From contig NZ_ATKM01000011.1 of NCBI RefSeq assembly GCF_000418555.1, positions 1-64,000 of the forward strand: a stretch of 64,000 nt of DNA, in the 5' to 3' direction. The notes beneath the pieces are model-generated. The model did not search any database. It saw nothing but the letters and a program-made list of their open reading frames with translations, and had not been told where the DNA came from. The position numbers and the translations under genes were made by a program. This document shows, piece after piece, positions 49,162 through 56,427 of this stretch (position 1 is the first letter of the stretch; each line of letters starts with the position of its first letter). The stretch comes from Pseudomonas sp. P818 (lineage in GTDB: Bacteria; Pseudomonadota; Gammaproteobacteria; Pseudomonadales; Pseudomonadaceae).

Positions 49162-49995
49162 ATGCCTGAGCGTTGTCTGTTTAAGTCGCTGTTGCTGTGG
49201 TGTGCCCTGGCCGTCATGCCGGGCTTGGCCCTGGCTGCTGGTAAATGCGAACGCCTGGTGGCCACCGGCAACCCCGAGTATCCGCCCTATCTCTGGCGTG
49301 ATCCGCAAAACCCGCAGCAGTTGATTGGCGCCAATGCCGATCTGCTCAAGCACCTGGGCAAAGAGCTGGGGGTTGTGATCGATGTGATCTACACCGGGCC
49401 TTGGTCGCGTGCGCAGGACGAAGTACGCACTGGCCGTGTCGACCTGATCGCAGGAGCGTTCATCACTCTGCCGCGTCTGGAACAGATGGATTACGTGCAT
49501 CCGGCCTTTTTCTACACACCCAGCGTAGTCTGGGTACGCAAGGGCGAGGCTTTCCCCTATGGCAGCTGGATCGACCTGCAGGGGCACACTGGCGATACGC
49601 TGGTGGGTAACAGCTTCGGTCAGCAGTTCGATACCTTTGCCAAGCAGAACCTGACGCTCGAGGGCGTATCCAGCTTGACTCAGGCGTTCCAGAAGTTGCT
49701 GCTCGGCCGCACCGATTATGTGCTCTACGAACGCTATCCCGGCCTGGCACTCGCTGAGACGCTTGGCATGGAAGATGACCTCGAGGTGCTGGACCCACCA
49801 ATCTCCAGCGAAGGTCTTTACCTAACCCTGTCGCACAATTCGGCGTGCAACGAGCCCTGGCTACGTGGTCAGCTGGCGCGGAAAATGACAGAAATGGTCG
49901 CCGCCGGGCTGCCTGAGCAGCTCCTGCAAAGCAATCTGGAATTGTGGAAGGCGCAGCAGATGCAGCCCGATCCGGTTGGCGACGTGACTCAGTAG
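49162..49995 (+). CDS. Periplasmic solute-binding protein, family 3 type
   Basis: 277 residues. Sec signal peptide (about 1-27, ending LALAAG) and an SBP_bac_3 fold: GNPEYPPYLWRD near the start, GANADLLKHLGKELGV, and DLIAGAFITLPRLEQMDYVHPAFF. No ABC permease or ATPase genes adjoin it, so it may be an orphan sensor or scavenger rather than a transporter part. It precedes two DUF4398-like lipoprotein genes by 9 bases, suggesting one operon. Confidence 0.85.
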   Translation: MPERCLFKSLLLWCALAVMPGLALAAGKCERLVATGNPEYPPYLWRDPQNPQQLIGANADLLKHLGKELGVVIDVIYTGPWSRAQDEVRTGRVDLIAGAFITLPRLEQMDYVHPAFFYTPSVVWVRKGEAFPYGSWIDLQGHTGDTLVGNSFGQQFDTFAKQNLTLEGVSSLTQAFQKLLLGRTDYVLYERYPGLALAETLGMEDDLEVLDPPISSEGLYLTLSHNSACNEPWLRGQLARKMTEMVAAGLPEQLLQSNLELWKAQQMQPDPVGDVTQ

Positions 49996-50004
49996 GAAAT
50001 TTTC

Positions 50005-50355
50005 GTGATCAATCGAACCCTTCCCTTGCTGCTGGCGTTGGGCCTGACGGCTTGCGCAAGCGATCCCGCCCCCACAGAGCAGTTGCGGCTGACCGAGCAG
50101 GCGCTGGCGCAGACCAAATCCCTTGGGGTGGTCAGCGAGCAATCCGAATCGTTGCGCCAAGCCGAAGACAAGTTGGCGCAGGCCCAAGCGGCCATGCAGG
50201 ACGGTGAAAACAAACAGGCACGCCAACTGGCCGAGCAGGCCGAGCTGGATGCGCGCCTGGCCGAGGCCGAGCATCTCAACGCCAAGGGGCGCGAGCAGCT
50301 GACCGAGCTGAACCAACGTATCGGCCGTCTGCGCCAGCAGCTGGGGGCCATGTAA
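50005..50355 (+). CDS. DUF4398-like small lipoprotein
   Basis: 116 residues from GTG 50005 (AGGA at 49993). Lipobox LTAC|A at residues 14-18 is followed by a Gln/Ala/Glu-rich helical, coiled-coil-forming region of about 90 residues (QALAQTKSLG ... ARQLAEQAELDARLAEAEHL) of the DUF4398 kind. It is likely an outer-membrane lipoprotein facing the periplasm, because the +2 residue is Ala rather than Asp. Its TAA overlaps the next ATG (TAATG). Function unknown. Confidence 0.8.
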   Translation: MINRTLPLLLALGLTACASDPAPTEQLRLTEQALAQTKSLGVVSEQSESLRQAEDKLAQAQAAMQDGENKQARQLAEQAELDARLAEAEHLNAKGREQLTELNQRIGRLRQQLGAM

Positions 50356-51167
50356 TGAGGGCTTTGGTTTATCTCGGTAACCTGGCTCTGGTCGGTGCAT
50401 TACTCAATGGTTGCGCTGCCAATCAGCCGGCGAGCGATCAGGCGCTGGAAGAGGCGCGGCTCAGCTTCCAGTCGGTCAAGGAAGATCCCAACGTCCTGCG
50501 TGCCGCACCCAAGGATGTGATCCGCGCCGGTGAATCCCTGGCACGTGCCGAGCGTCTGTCCAGCTATTGGGGCAGCGGAGACGATGTGCGTCATTACGCC
50601 TATCTCAGCCAGCGCTATGCCGAGATAGCCCGCCAGCACAGCGATATCAGCCTGAATCAGGAGCGCGCCGCCAAACTCGAGCTGGAGCGCCAGCGCCTGC
50701 AGCTCACCTTACGCGAAGCCAAGCTGCTCAGCGTGCAGCAGCATAATGGCTGGCTGGAAGAGCAGATGGTCAGCCTGGCCACCAGCGAGACCGAGCGCGG
50801 CCTGGTGATGACCCTGGGCGACATGCTGTTCGATGCCGGTCGCGCCGATCTGCAACCGGCCGCCAATCGCACCGTGCTCAAGCTCGTGCAGTTCCTGCAG
50901 ATCAACCCGCAGCGGCGCGTGCGTATCGAGGGCTATACCGACAACACCGGTGATGCTGCCGAGAATCTCGAACTGTCCCGCGCGCGAGCGCAGGCCGTGG
51001 CCGACTTGCTGGTCGATCTGGGCGTAGATGCCAAACGTATTCAGGTAGTCGGTTACGGCGTGGACTTTCCCGTTGCGGAAAACGCCTCGGCACGTGGTCG
51101 GGCGCAGAATCGGCGGGTGGAAATCGTCTTCTCCGATGAGCGAGGCCAGCTTGGCGCAGAGCGTTGA
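50355..51167 (+). CDS. DUF4398 - OmpA-domain lipoprotein
   Basis: 270 residues. Lipobox LNGC|A near 16-20, a DUF4398-like helical region (about 30-140), and an OmpA-like peptidoglycan-binding domain (about 150-265) with DMLFDAGRADLQP, RIEGYTDNTGD and GRAQNRRVEIVF. It would tether the outer membrane to the cell wall. Its helical part parallels the preceding lipoprotein, so the two may pair. Translationally coupled to the upstream gene; terminator follows. Confidence 0.87.
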   Translation: MRALVYLGNLALVGALLNGCAANQPASDQALEEARLSFQSVKEDPNVLRAAPKDVIRAGESLARAERLSSYWGSGDDVRHYAYLSQRYAEIARQHSDISLNQERAAKLELERQRLQLTLREAKLLSVQQHNGWLEEQMVSLATSETERGLVMTLGDMLFDAGRADLQPAANRTVLKLVQFLQINPQRRVRIEGYTDNTGDAAENLELSRARAQAVADLLVDLGVDAKRIQVVGYGVDFPVAENASARGRAQNRRVEIVFSDERGQLGAER

Positions 51168-51186
51168 TCGCCTGGTACCGAACCTG

Positions 51187-51213
51187 AAAACCCCGGCGCG
51201 CCCGGGGTTTTTT
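51187..51213 (+). terminator. Rho-independent terminator after the OmpA-domain gene
   Basis: AAAACCCCGG / CCGGGGTTTT stem with a 5-base loop followed by a further T-run. Confidence 0.85.
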
Positions 51214-51272
51214 ATGTTCGGAGCACGGCATTTATGCAATCTGTGACCAGCAAAGTGCTGCGTACGGTAAAA

Positions 51273-51287
51273 ACAGATCGAATCTGT
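51273..51287. promoter_or_regulatory. Candidate operator upstream of the MocR gene
   Basis: Perfect palindrome ACAGAT-CGA-ATCTGT, 10 bases upstream of the predicted -35. Confidence 0.4.
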
Positions 51288-51297
51288 GCCGGTACAA

Positions 51298-51325
51298 TTG
51301 TGTAGCAATAGGTTACTGTTATGCT
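51298..51325 (+). promoter_or_regulatory. Candidate promoter of the MocR gene
   Basis: TTGTGT (51298-51303), 16-base spacer, TATGCT (51320-51325). The leader is about 20 bases and holds CAGGAGG at 51334-51340. Confidence 0.45.
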
Positions 51326-51348
51326 CCAGTGATCAGGAGGATATCGCC

Positions 51349-52794
51349 ATGACCAATCTGCTGCTTTATCAACGCATCGCCCAGCAGTTGGCCGAGGATA
51401 TTCGTCGCGGCGTCTATCAGCCCGGCGAGCGTGTGCCGTCGGTACGCAAGATGAGCGCCCAGCTCAACGTCAGCCACGCCACCGTGTTGCAGGCGTACGC
51501 CAATCTCGAAGATCAGGGGCTGATCCGTGCGCGCCCGCAATCGGGCTTCTACGTGCATCAGACACCGGCCCTGACCGCGCCGACTCCAGATATCGCCAAG
51601 GTCGAGCGACCGGGCCTGGTCACCCGCGCCAGCATCATCAATCAGGTGCTCACCGAATCGCGTCGTGAGGGCGTATTCCCGCTGGGCGCCGCCGTGCCGC
51701 ATGTCGACTATTTGCCGGTGCGTGCGCTGCACCAGCAGCTGGCCAAGGTCACCCGTTTTCACAGCCCGCGCGCCTTCAGCTACATGTTCAGCCCCGGTTT
51801 CGAACCGCTGCGCCGCCAGGTGGCGATCCGCATGCGCGATGCCGGCGTGGTGGTTGACCCCTCCGAGGTGGTGATCACCCATGGCTGCGTCGATGCGCTG
51901 CAGATGAGCCTGCGCGTGCTGACCAAGCCGGGCGATCTGATCGCGGTGGAGTCGCCGACCTACTACGGCCTGCTGCAATTGGCCGATCTTCTGGGCCTTA
52001 AGGTCATCGAGATTCCCTGTGACCCCACCACCGGCATCAGCCTCGAGGCGCTGCAACTGGCCGCCAACCAGTGGCCGATCAAGGCGCTGGTGCTCACCGC
52101 GCGGCTGTCCAACCCCTTGGGTGGCACCATCCCCGAGGAGCGTCAGCGCCAGTTGCTGCGCCTGGCCGGCGATTACGATTTCCAGATCGTCGAGGATGAT
52201 ATCTATGGCGAGCTGATGTTCGAGCAGGGCCCGACCAAGGCGCTCAAGTCGCATGATCGCGACAGCCGGGTGATCTATTGCTCGAGCTTCTCCAAGACGC
52301 TGTCGCCGGGCGTGCGCATCGGCTGGATAGTCGCTGGCAAGTATCAGGACGAGATCCAGCGTCTGCAGACCTTCTCCACCCATTCGGCGTGCAGCGTTAC
52401 CCAGATGGCGGTGGCGGCCTACCTGGAGAACGGCGGCTATGACCGTCACCTGAGGCATATCCGTCAGGAGTACCGCAAGAACCTCAGCGCCTTCCAACTG
52501 GCGGTGCAGCAGTACTTCCCGGCCGACACGCAGATGACCCGGCCCAAGGGCGGCTTCATTCTCTGGGTCAGCCTGCCGGCGCGGGTCAACACCAAGGACC
52601 TGCACGTGCGTGCGCTGCAGCAGGGCATCTCCATCGCACCCGGGCTGATCTTCAGCAATACCGAGCAGTTCAACCACTGCGTACGGCTCAACTGCGGCAT
52701 CCCGTGGAATCGCGAGGCGGAGAGGGCGCTGATGACTCTTGGCATGCTGGCCACCCAGCTGTGTCAGGAGGCGGGCGGTTCCTGGGAAGGTTGA
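51349..52794 (+). CDS. MocR/GntR-type regulator with aminotransferase domain
   Basis: 481 residues. N-terminal GntR winged helix (PSVRKMSAQLNVSHATVLQAYANLEDQGLI, about 30-60), linker, then a class I aminotransferase-like domain with the PLP lysine in YCSSFSKTLSPGVRIGW near 315. Such regulators use PLP or its adducts as ligand. ATG 51349 is backed by CAGGAGG. No amino acid or B6 gene adjoins, so its target is open; autoregulation via the palindrome at 51273 is possible. By memory a similar regulator precedes the sbrIR-like genes in P. aeruginosa. Confidence 0.92.
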   Translation: MTNLLLYQRIAQQLAEDIRRGVYQPGERVPSVRKMSAQLNVSHATVLQAYANLEDQGLIRARPQSGFYVHQTPALTAPTPDIAKVERPGLVTRASIINQVLTESRREGVFPLGAAVPHVDYLPVRALHQQLAKVTRFHSPRAFSYMFSPGFEPLRRQVAIRMRDAGVVVDPSEVVITHGCVDALQMSLRVLTKPGDLIAVESPTYYGLLQLADLLGLKVIEIPCDPTTGISLEALQLAANQWPIKALVLTARLSNPLGGTIPEERQRQLLRLAGDYDFQIVEDDIYGELMFEQGPTKALKSHDRDSRVIYCSSFSKTLSPGVRIGWIVAGKYQDEIQRLQTFSTHSACSVTQMAVAAYLENGGYDRHLRHIRQEYRKNLSAFQLAVQQYFPADTQMTRPKGGFILWVSLPARVNTKDLHVRALQQGISIAPGLIFSNTEQFNHCVRLNCGIPWNREAERALMTLGMLATQLCQEAGGSWEG

Positions 52795-52880
52795 GAAAAC
52801 ACGTCCTGGGTTAACCCGTTTCATCGAGGGGCTGCGTCTACCTGAGCGAAGGTCTCGTGCCATTGTTCAGGAGATGCACC

Positions 52881-54569
52881 ATGTCCGCTTGTTCCCAGCT
52901 GCTCGTTCGTCCGCTCGCCGTCGGTTTTTCGGCGGGCACATTGCTCCTGCTCGCCGCCTGCAGCGCTTCTGGCCCGGAGCCGGAAACCCAAGCCAGCCCT
53001 GCGCCATCAGCACCGCTGGTACGTGAACGCCTGGCTGCGCCTGCGGCCGCCGAAGCCAGCCAGAAGCGCATGGCCAACCTGGCTTATGCACCGGCGCCTA
53101 TCGCCGATATTCTGCCGCCGAGTTACCGTGACGAGTCGCGCGAGCAGTACCAGAACTACCCCGACAATCCTGTCTTCGCCGTCAGCGAGACGCCGGTGTC
53201 CACCTTCAGCCTCGATGTCGACACTGGCAGCTACGCCAACGTGAGGCGCTTTCTCAATGGCGGCCAACTGCCGCCGAAGGATGCGGTGCGTCTGGAGGAG
53301 CTGGTCAACTACTTCCCCTATACCTATCCCTTGCCGCAGGGCGATGCGCCCTTCGGTGTCAGCACCGAACTGGCGGTGACGCCTTGGAACCCGCAGACCC
53401 GCCTGCTGCGCATCGCCATCAAGGCGTCGGACCGCAGCGTCGAGGAGTTGCCGCCGGCCAACCTGGTGTTTCTGGTGGATGTCTCCGGCTCGATGCACCG
53501 CCGTGAGGGCCTGCCGATGGTGCAGGGCACCCTGAAATTGCTGGTCGAGCAGTTGCGCCCGCAGGATCGCGTCTCGCTGGTCACCTATGCCGGTGACAGC
53601 CACGTGGTGCTCGATTCCACGCCCGGCAGCGACAAGGCGAAGATCCGCGCGGCCATCGACCAACTGACGGCAGGCGGCTCCACTGCCGGTGAGTCGGGCA
53701 TTCAGCTGGCCTACCAGCAGGCGGGCAAGCACCTGATCGAGGGCGGCATCAATCGCATCCTGCTGGCCACCGATGGCGACTTCAACGTCGGCATCAGCGA
53801 CTTCGACAGCCTCAAGCAACTGGCTGCGGACAAGCGCAAGACGGGCGTTTCCCTCACCACCCTGGGCTTCGGCGTGGACAACTACAACGAGCGCCTGATG
53901 GAGCAGTTGGCCGATGCCGGCAACGGCAACTACGCCTACATCGACAACCTGCGCGAGGCGCGCAAGGTGCTGGTGGATCAGCTCGCGTCGACCCTCGCCA
54001 CCGTGGCCAGTGACGTTAAGCTGCAACTGGAGTTCAACCCGGTCGAGGTCAGCGAGTACCGCCTGCTGGGCTATGAGAACCGCGCACTCAAGCGCGAGGA
54101 TTTCAGCAACGACAAGGTCGATGCCGGCGAGATCGGTGCCGGGCACACCGTCACCGCGCTGTACGAGATTGTCCCGGCCGGTGGCAAGGGTTGGCTGGAG
54201 CCGCTGCGCTATCAGAGCAGCGCTCAGCCAGCGGGCAAGAGCGGCGAGCTGGCCTGGCTGCGGATTCGCTACAAGGCGCCGGGGGAGGCGAGCAGTCGCC
54301 TGCTGGAACGACCCATTGCGCGCAAAGAGGCGAAACCGGTTGCGGCCGCCAGCGAGGATTTGCGTTTCGCTGCCGCGGTGGCAGCCTTCGCCCAGCAGCT
54401 CAAGGGCGGCCGCTACACTGGCGACTTCGACCTGGCGCAGAGCATCGCGCTGGCCCGCTCGGCCAAGGGCGAGGATCGCTTCGGCCTGCGCGGCGAGTTC
54501 ATCCAACTGGCCGAAATTGCCCAGAGCCTGCACACTTCCGGCTCCACTCCAGTACGAGTTCAGCAGTGA
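52881..54569 (+). CDS. VWA-domain lipoprotein (YfbK-like)
   Basis: 562 residues. Lipobox LLAAC|S near 21-25, a VWA-associated N-terminal domain (NPVFAVSETPVSTFSLDVDTGSYANVRRFL), a von Willebrand A domain with complete MIDAS start VDVSGSM near 198-204 and GGSTAGESGIQLAYQ, and a C-terminal DUF3520-like region. It is likely an outer-membrane lipoprotein using metal-dependent protein binding. ATG 52881 follows AGGAGA. The stop overlaps the sigma factor start (GTGA), coupling a surface lipoprotein to a sigma/anti-sigma pair. Confidence 0.9.
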   Translation: MSACSQLLVRPLAVGFSAGTLLLLAACSASGPEPETQASPAPSAPLVRERLAAPAAAEASQKRMANLAYAPAPIADILPPSYRDESREQYQNYPDNPVFAVSETPVSTFSLDVDTGSYANVRRFLNGGQLPPKDAVRLEELVNYFPYTYPLPQGDAPFGVSTELAVTPWNPQTRLLRIAIKASDRSVEELPPANLVFLVDVSGSMHRREGLPMVQGTLKLLVEQLRPQDRVSLVTYAGDSHVVLDSTPGSDKAKIRAAIDQLTAGGSTAGESGIQLAYQQAGKHLIEGGINRILLATDGDFNVGISDFDSLKQLAADKRKTGVSLTTLGFGVDNYNERLMEQLADAGNGNYAYIDNLREARKVLVDQLASTLATVASDVKLQLEFNPVEVSEYRLLGYENRALKREDFSNDKVDAGEIGAGHTVTALYEIVPAGGKGWLEPLRYQSSAQPAGKSGELAWLRIRYKAPGEASSRLLERPIARKEAKPVAAASEDLRFAAAVAAFAQQLKGGRYTGDFDLAQSIALARSAKGEDRFGLRGEFIQLAEIAQSLHTSGSTPVRVQQ

Positions 54570-55138
54570 ACGCACCTCTCACGGATGACGACGCCGCCTT
54601 GCTGCGGCGTTACCGCCGCGGCGACGCGGCGGCCTTCAATGCGCTGTACCAGCGCCACAGGCTGGGCCTGTTCCGCTTCCTGCTCGGCCTGTGCGGCGAT
54701 CACGCCCTGGCCGAGGAAGTGTTCCAGGAAACCTGGATGAGCCTGGTGCGCAGTCAGAGCGAACAGCGCGAGGCGGTACTGTTCAAGACCTGGCTGTACC
54801 AGATCGCGCGCAACCGCTTTATCGACCACTGGCGCAAGACGGGTCGGCATCAGGCCGGGCACGACGAATACGACGAGAGCCAGCATGCCCAGGCCGACCC
54901 ACAACCGGGGCCCGAGCAACAGTGGGGCCTGAGCCGCGATAGCGAGCGTCTGCAGGCGGCACTGGCCGACCTGCCGGAAGACCAACGCGAAGTCTTTCTG
55001 CTGCGCGCCCATGGCGACCTGGAACTGAACGAGATTGCCGAGTTGACTCGCACGCCGGCCGAGACGGTCAAGAGCCGTCTGCGCTACGCCCTGCAGAAAC
55101 TGCGCCGGCTGCTGGCCACCGAGGAGTTGTCCGTATGA
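54566..55138 (+). CDS. ECF RNA polymerase sigma factor (SbrI-like)
   Basis: 190 residues from GTG 54566. Region 2 (YQRHRLGLFRFLLGLCGDHALAEEVFQETWMSLV, about 27-62; then TWLYQIARNRFIDHWRK) and region 4 HTH (LPEDQREVFLLRAHGDLELNEIAELTRTPAETVKSRLRYAL, about 133-173). By position and memory it corresponds to P. aeruginosa SbrI, linked to swarming and biofilm. It overlaps both neighbours by 4 bases (GTGA, ATGA), so stoichiometric expression with the next gene is expected. No consensus ECF promoter could be assigned. Confidence 0.92.
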   Translation: MNAPLTDDDAALLRRYRRGDAAAFNALYQRHRLGLFRFLLGLCGDHALAEEVFQETWMSLVRSQSEQREAVLFKTWLYQIARNRFIDHWRKTGRHQAGHDEYDESQHAQADPQPGPEQQWGLSRDSERLQAALADLPEDQREVFLLRAHGDLELNEIAELTRTPAETVKSRLRYALQKLRRLLATEELSV

Positions 55139-55830
55139 CCCATGAACGAGAACCGCTGGATCACGAACAGGCGCTGCTGGCGCATTTCCGTGCCCATGGC
55201 AGCGGCGAACCCTCGGCCGAGCTGGATGCACGCATTCTGGCGGCCGCTAGTGCGGCTGCCCGTGAGGCGCAGCAGGCCGAAGCCGCCAATGACAAGGCTG
55301 GCTGTGCGCAGCGTTTGCACCAGTGGCTGTTCGGCAGTGGCCGCCAGCGCTGGTCGGTGGCGGTAGCCGGGCTGGCCTGCGTCGGCATCGGTGTCAGCCT
55401 GACCTGGCGCACGCTGGAGCGGGCGCCGGATGCCTTCGATGCCGTGCCGCCCAGCGTTGCGATGAGCCCTGCCGCGCCAGCACCTGCGCCGATGGCGGCC
55501 AAGCGTGCGGCCGAGCAGGAGGCGGTTGCTCCCATGGCGGCGCCGCAGGAGCGCATGAAGAGCCAGGCCATGGCACGCCAGGCGCCGTCTGCCGATATGG
55601 CCGAGGCACCGGTGGCCAGCGCCGCGGCAATCGCTCCGATGGCTGAGCTGGTGATGCAGAGCGAACCGCGCGAGGCGTTGCTGCGTTTGCTTGACCTGCG
55701 CAGGGCTGGCGAGCAGGAGCAAGCGCAGCGGCTGCTGGAGCAGCTTCAGGCCGATTATCCGCAACTGGATATCGAAGCCGAGCTCGAGCATCTGGCGTCT
55801 GAAAGCGGCGAGGTGGGTGAGGACCGGTAA
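55135..55830 (+). CDS. Membrane anti-sigma factor candidate (SbrR-like)
   Basis: 231 residues. A cytoplasmic N-terminal ~70 residues (HEQALLAHFRAHGSGEPSAELDARIL), one transmembrane helix (about 73-90, VAVAGLACVGIGVSLTW), then an Ala/Pro/Met-rich periplasmic stretch and a helical C-terminus. Topology and ATGA coupling to the ECF sigma gene indicate an anti-sigma factor that holds the sigma at the membrane. No zinc-binding HxxxCxxC motif is present, so it is not a ZAS-type. By position it matches P. aeruginosa SbrR. Confidence 0.75.
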   Translation: MTHEREPLDHEQALLAHFRAHGSGEPSAELDARILAAASAAAREAQQAEAANDKAGCAQRLHQWLFGSGRQRWSVAVAGLACVGIGVSLTWRTLERAPDAFDAVPPSVAMSPAAPAPAPMAAKRAAEQEAVAPMAAPQERMKSQAMARQAPSADMAEAPVASAAAIAPMAELVMQSEPREALLRLLDLRRAGEQEQAQRLLEQLQADYPQLDIEAELEHLASESGEVGEDR

Positions 55831-55910
55831 ATGTCGTGTAAGTCGGCTTGCCAGTTGGCGCCGAGCAGGGGAGCATGGGGCAGTATGTTGATCGAGTTGC
55901 TGCTGTCCCC

Positions 55911-56426
55911 ATGATGCGTAGAACCTGTCTAACGCTCGTATGCCTGGCTTTGCTGAGCGGCTGCGAGCCCGCCCCGGAGCCCGCTGCGGAAAAGCCCGAA
56001 AGCGCCGCTCCCGCTGTCGTTTCGCCAGCCCCCGAGGCACCGGCGGATGTGACGGCGAGCGAGCCGGACGAGGCGCCGGCTCCGGTCATTGCGCTCAAGC
56101 CCGAGCCGGCGGAACCCGCCAAGCCCAAGGCCACGGACAAACCGCAAGCGCAGGCCAAACCCCCGGCCAAGGCCAAACCCGCCATCGCTCCCCAGCCCGA
56201 ACCCCGGTTGGCGCTGGATCTGAGCGTGCCGCAGGAGTTGTTCGAGCAGGCGCTGGAAAGCGAAACCAGCGAGGAGCTCTCGCCCCTGTTGCCGCCGATG
56301 TTCGGTGAGAAACCCGAAGTCCAAAGCCCGTTCCAGATCAGCGGTCGGCTGATCAGCAACGAGCGGGTGGACGACTACTGGGATTCCATCGAAGGCGCCG
56401 AGGTGCAGTTCGAGTTCAAGCGCTAG
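55911..56426 (+). CDS. Hypothetical Pro/Ala-rich lipoprotein
   Basis: 171 residues from ATG 55911 (a second ATG follows at 55914; no strong ribosome-binding site). Lipobox LLSGC|E near 15-19, a long Ala/Pro/Glu/Lys low-complexity spacer (about 20-105), and a C-terminal ~65-residue segment (LALDLSVPQELFEQAL ... DYWDSIEGAEVQFEFKR) likely to be the functional part. The spacer suggests reaching across the periplasm. Family unknown. It lies 80 bases after the anti-sigma candidate and ends 1 base before the convergent atuH stop, leaving no room for a private terminator. Confidence 0.7.
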   Translation: MMRRTCLTLVCLALLSGCEPAPEPAAEKPESAAPAVVSPAPEAPADVTASEPDEAPAPVIALKPEPAEPAKPKATDKPQAQAKPPAKAKPAIAPQPEPRLALDLSVPQELFEQALESETSEELSPLLPPMFGEKPEVQSPFQISGRLISNERVDDYWDSIEGAEVQFEFKR

Positions 56427-56427
56427 C

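Noticed and set aside
51319..54575. Long minus-strand frames over the MocR and VWA genes
   Set aside because: Low-complexity shadows without ribosome-binding sites.
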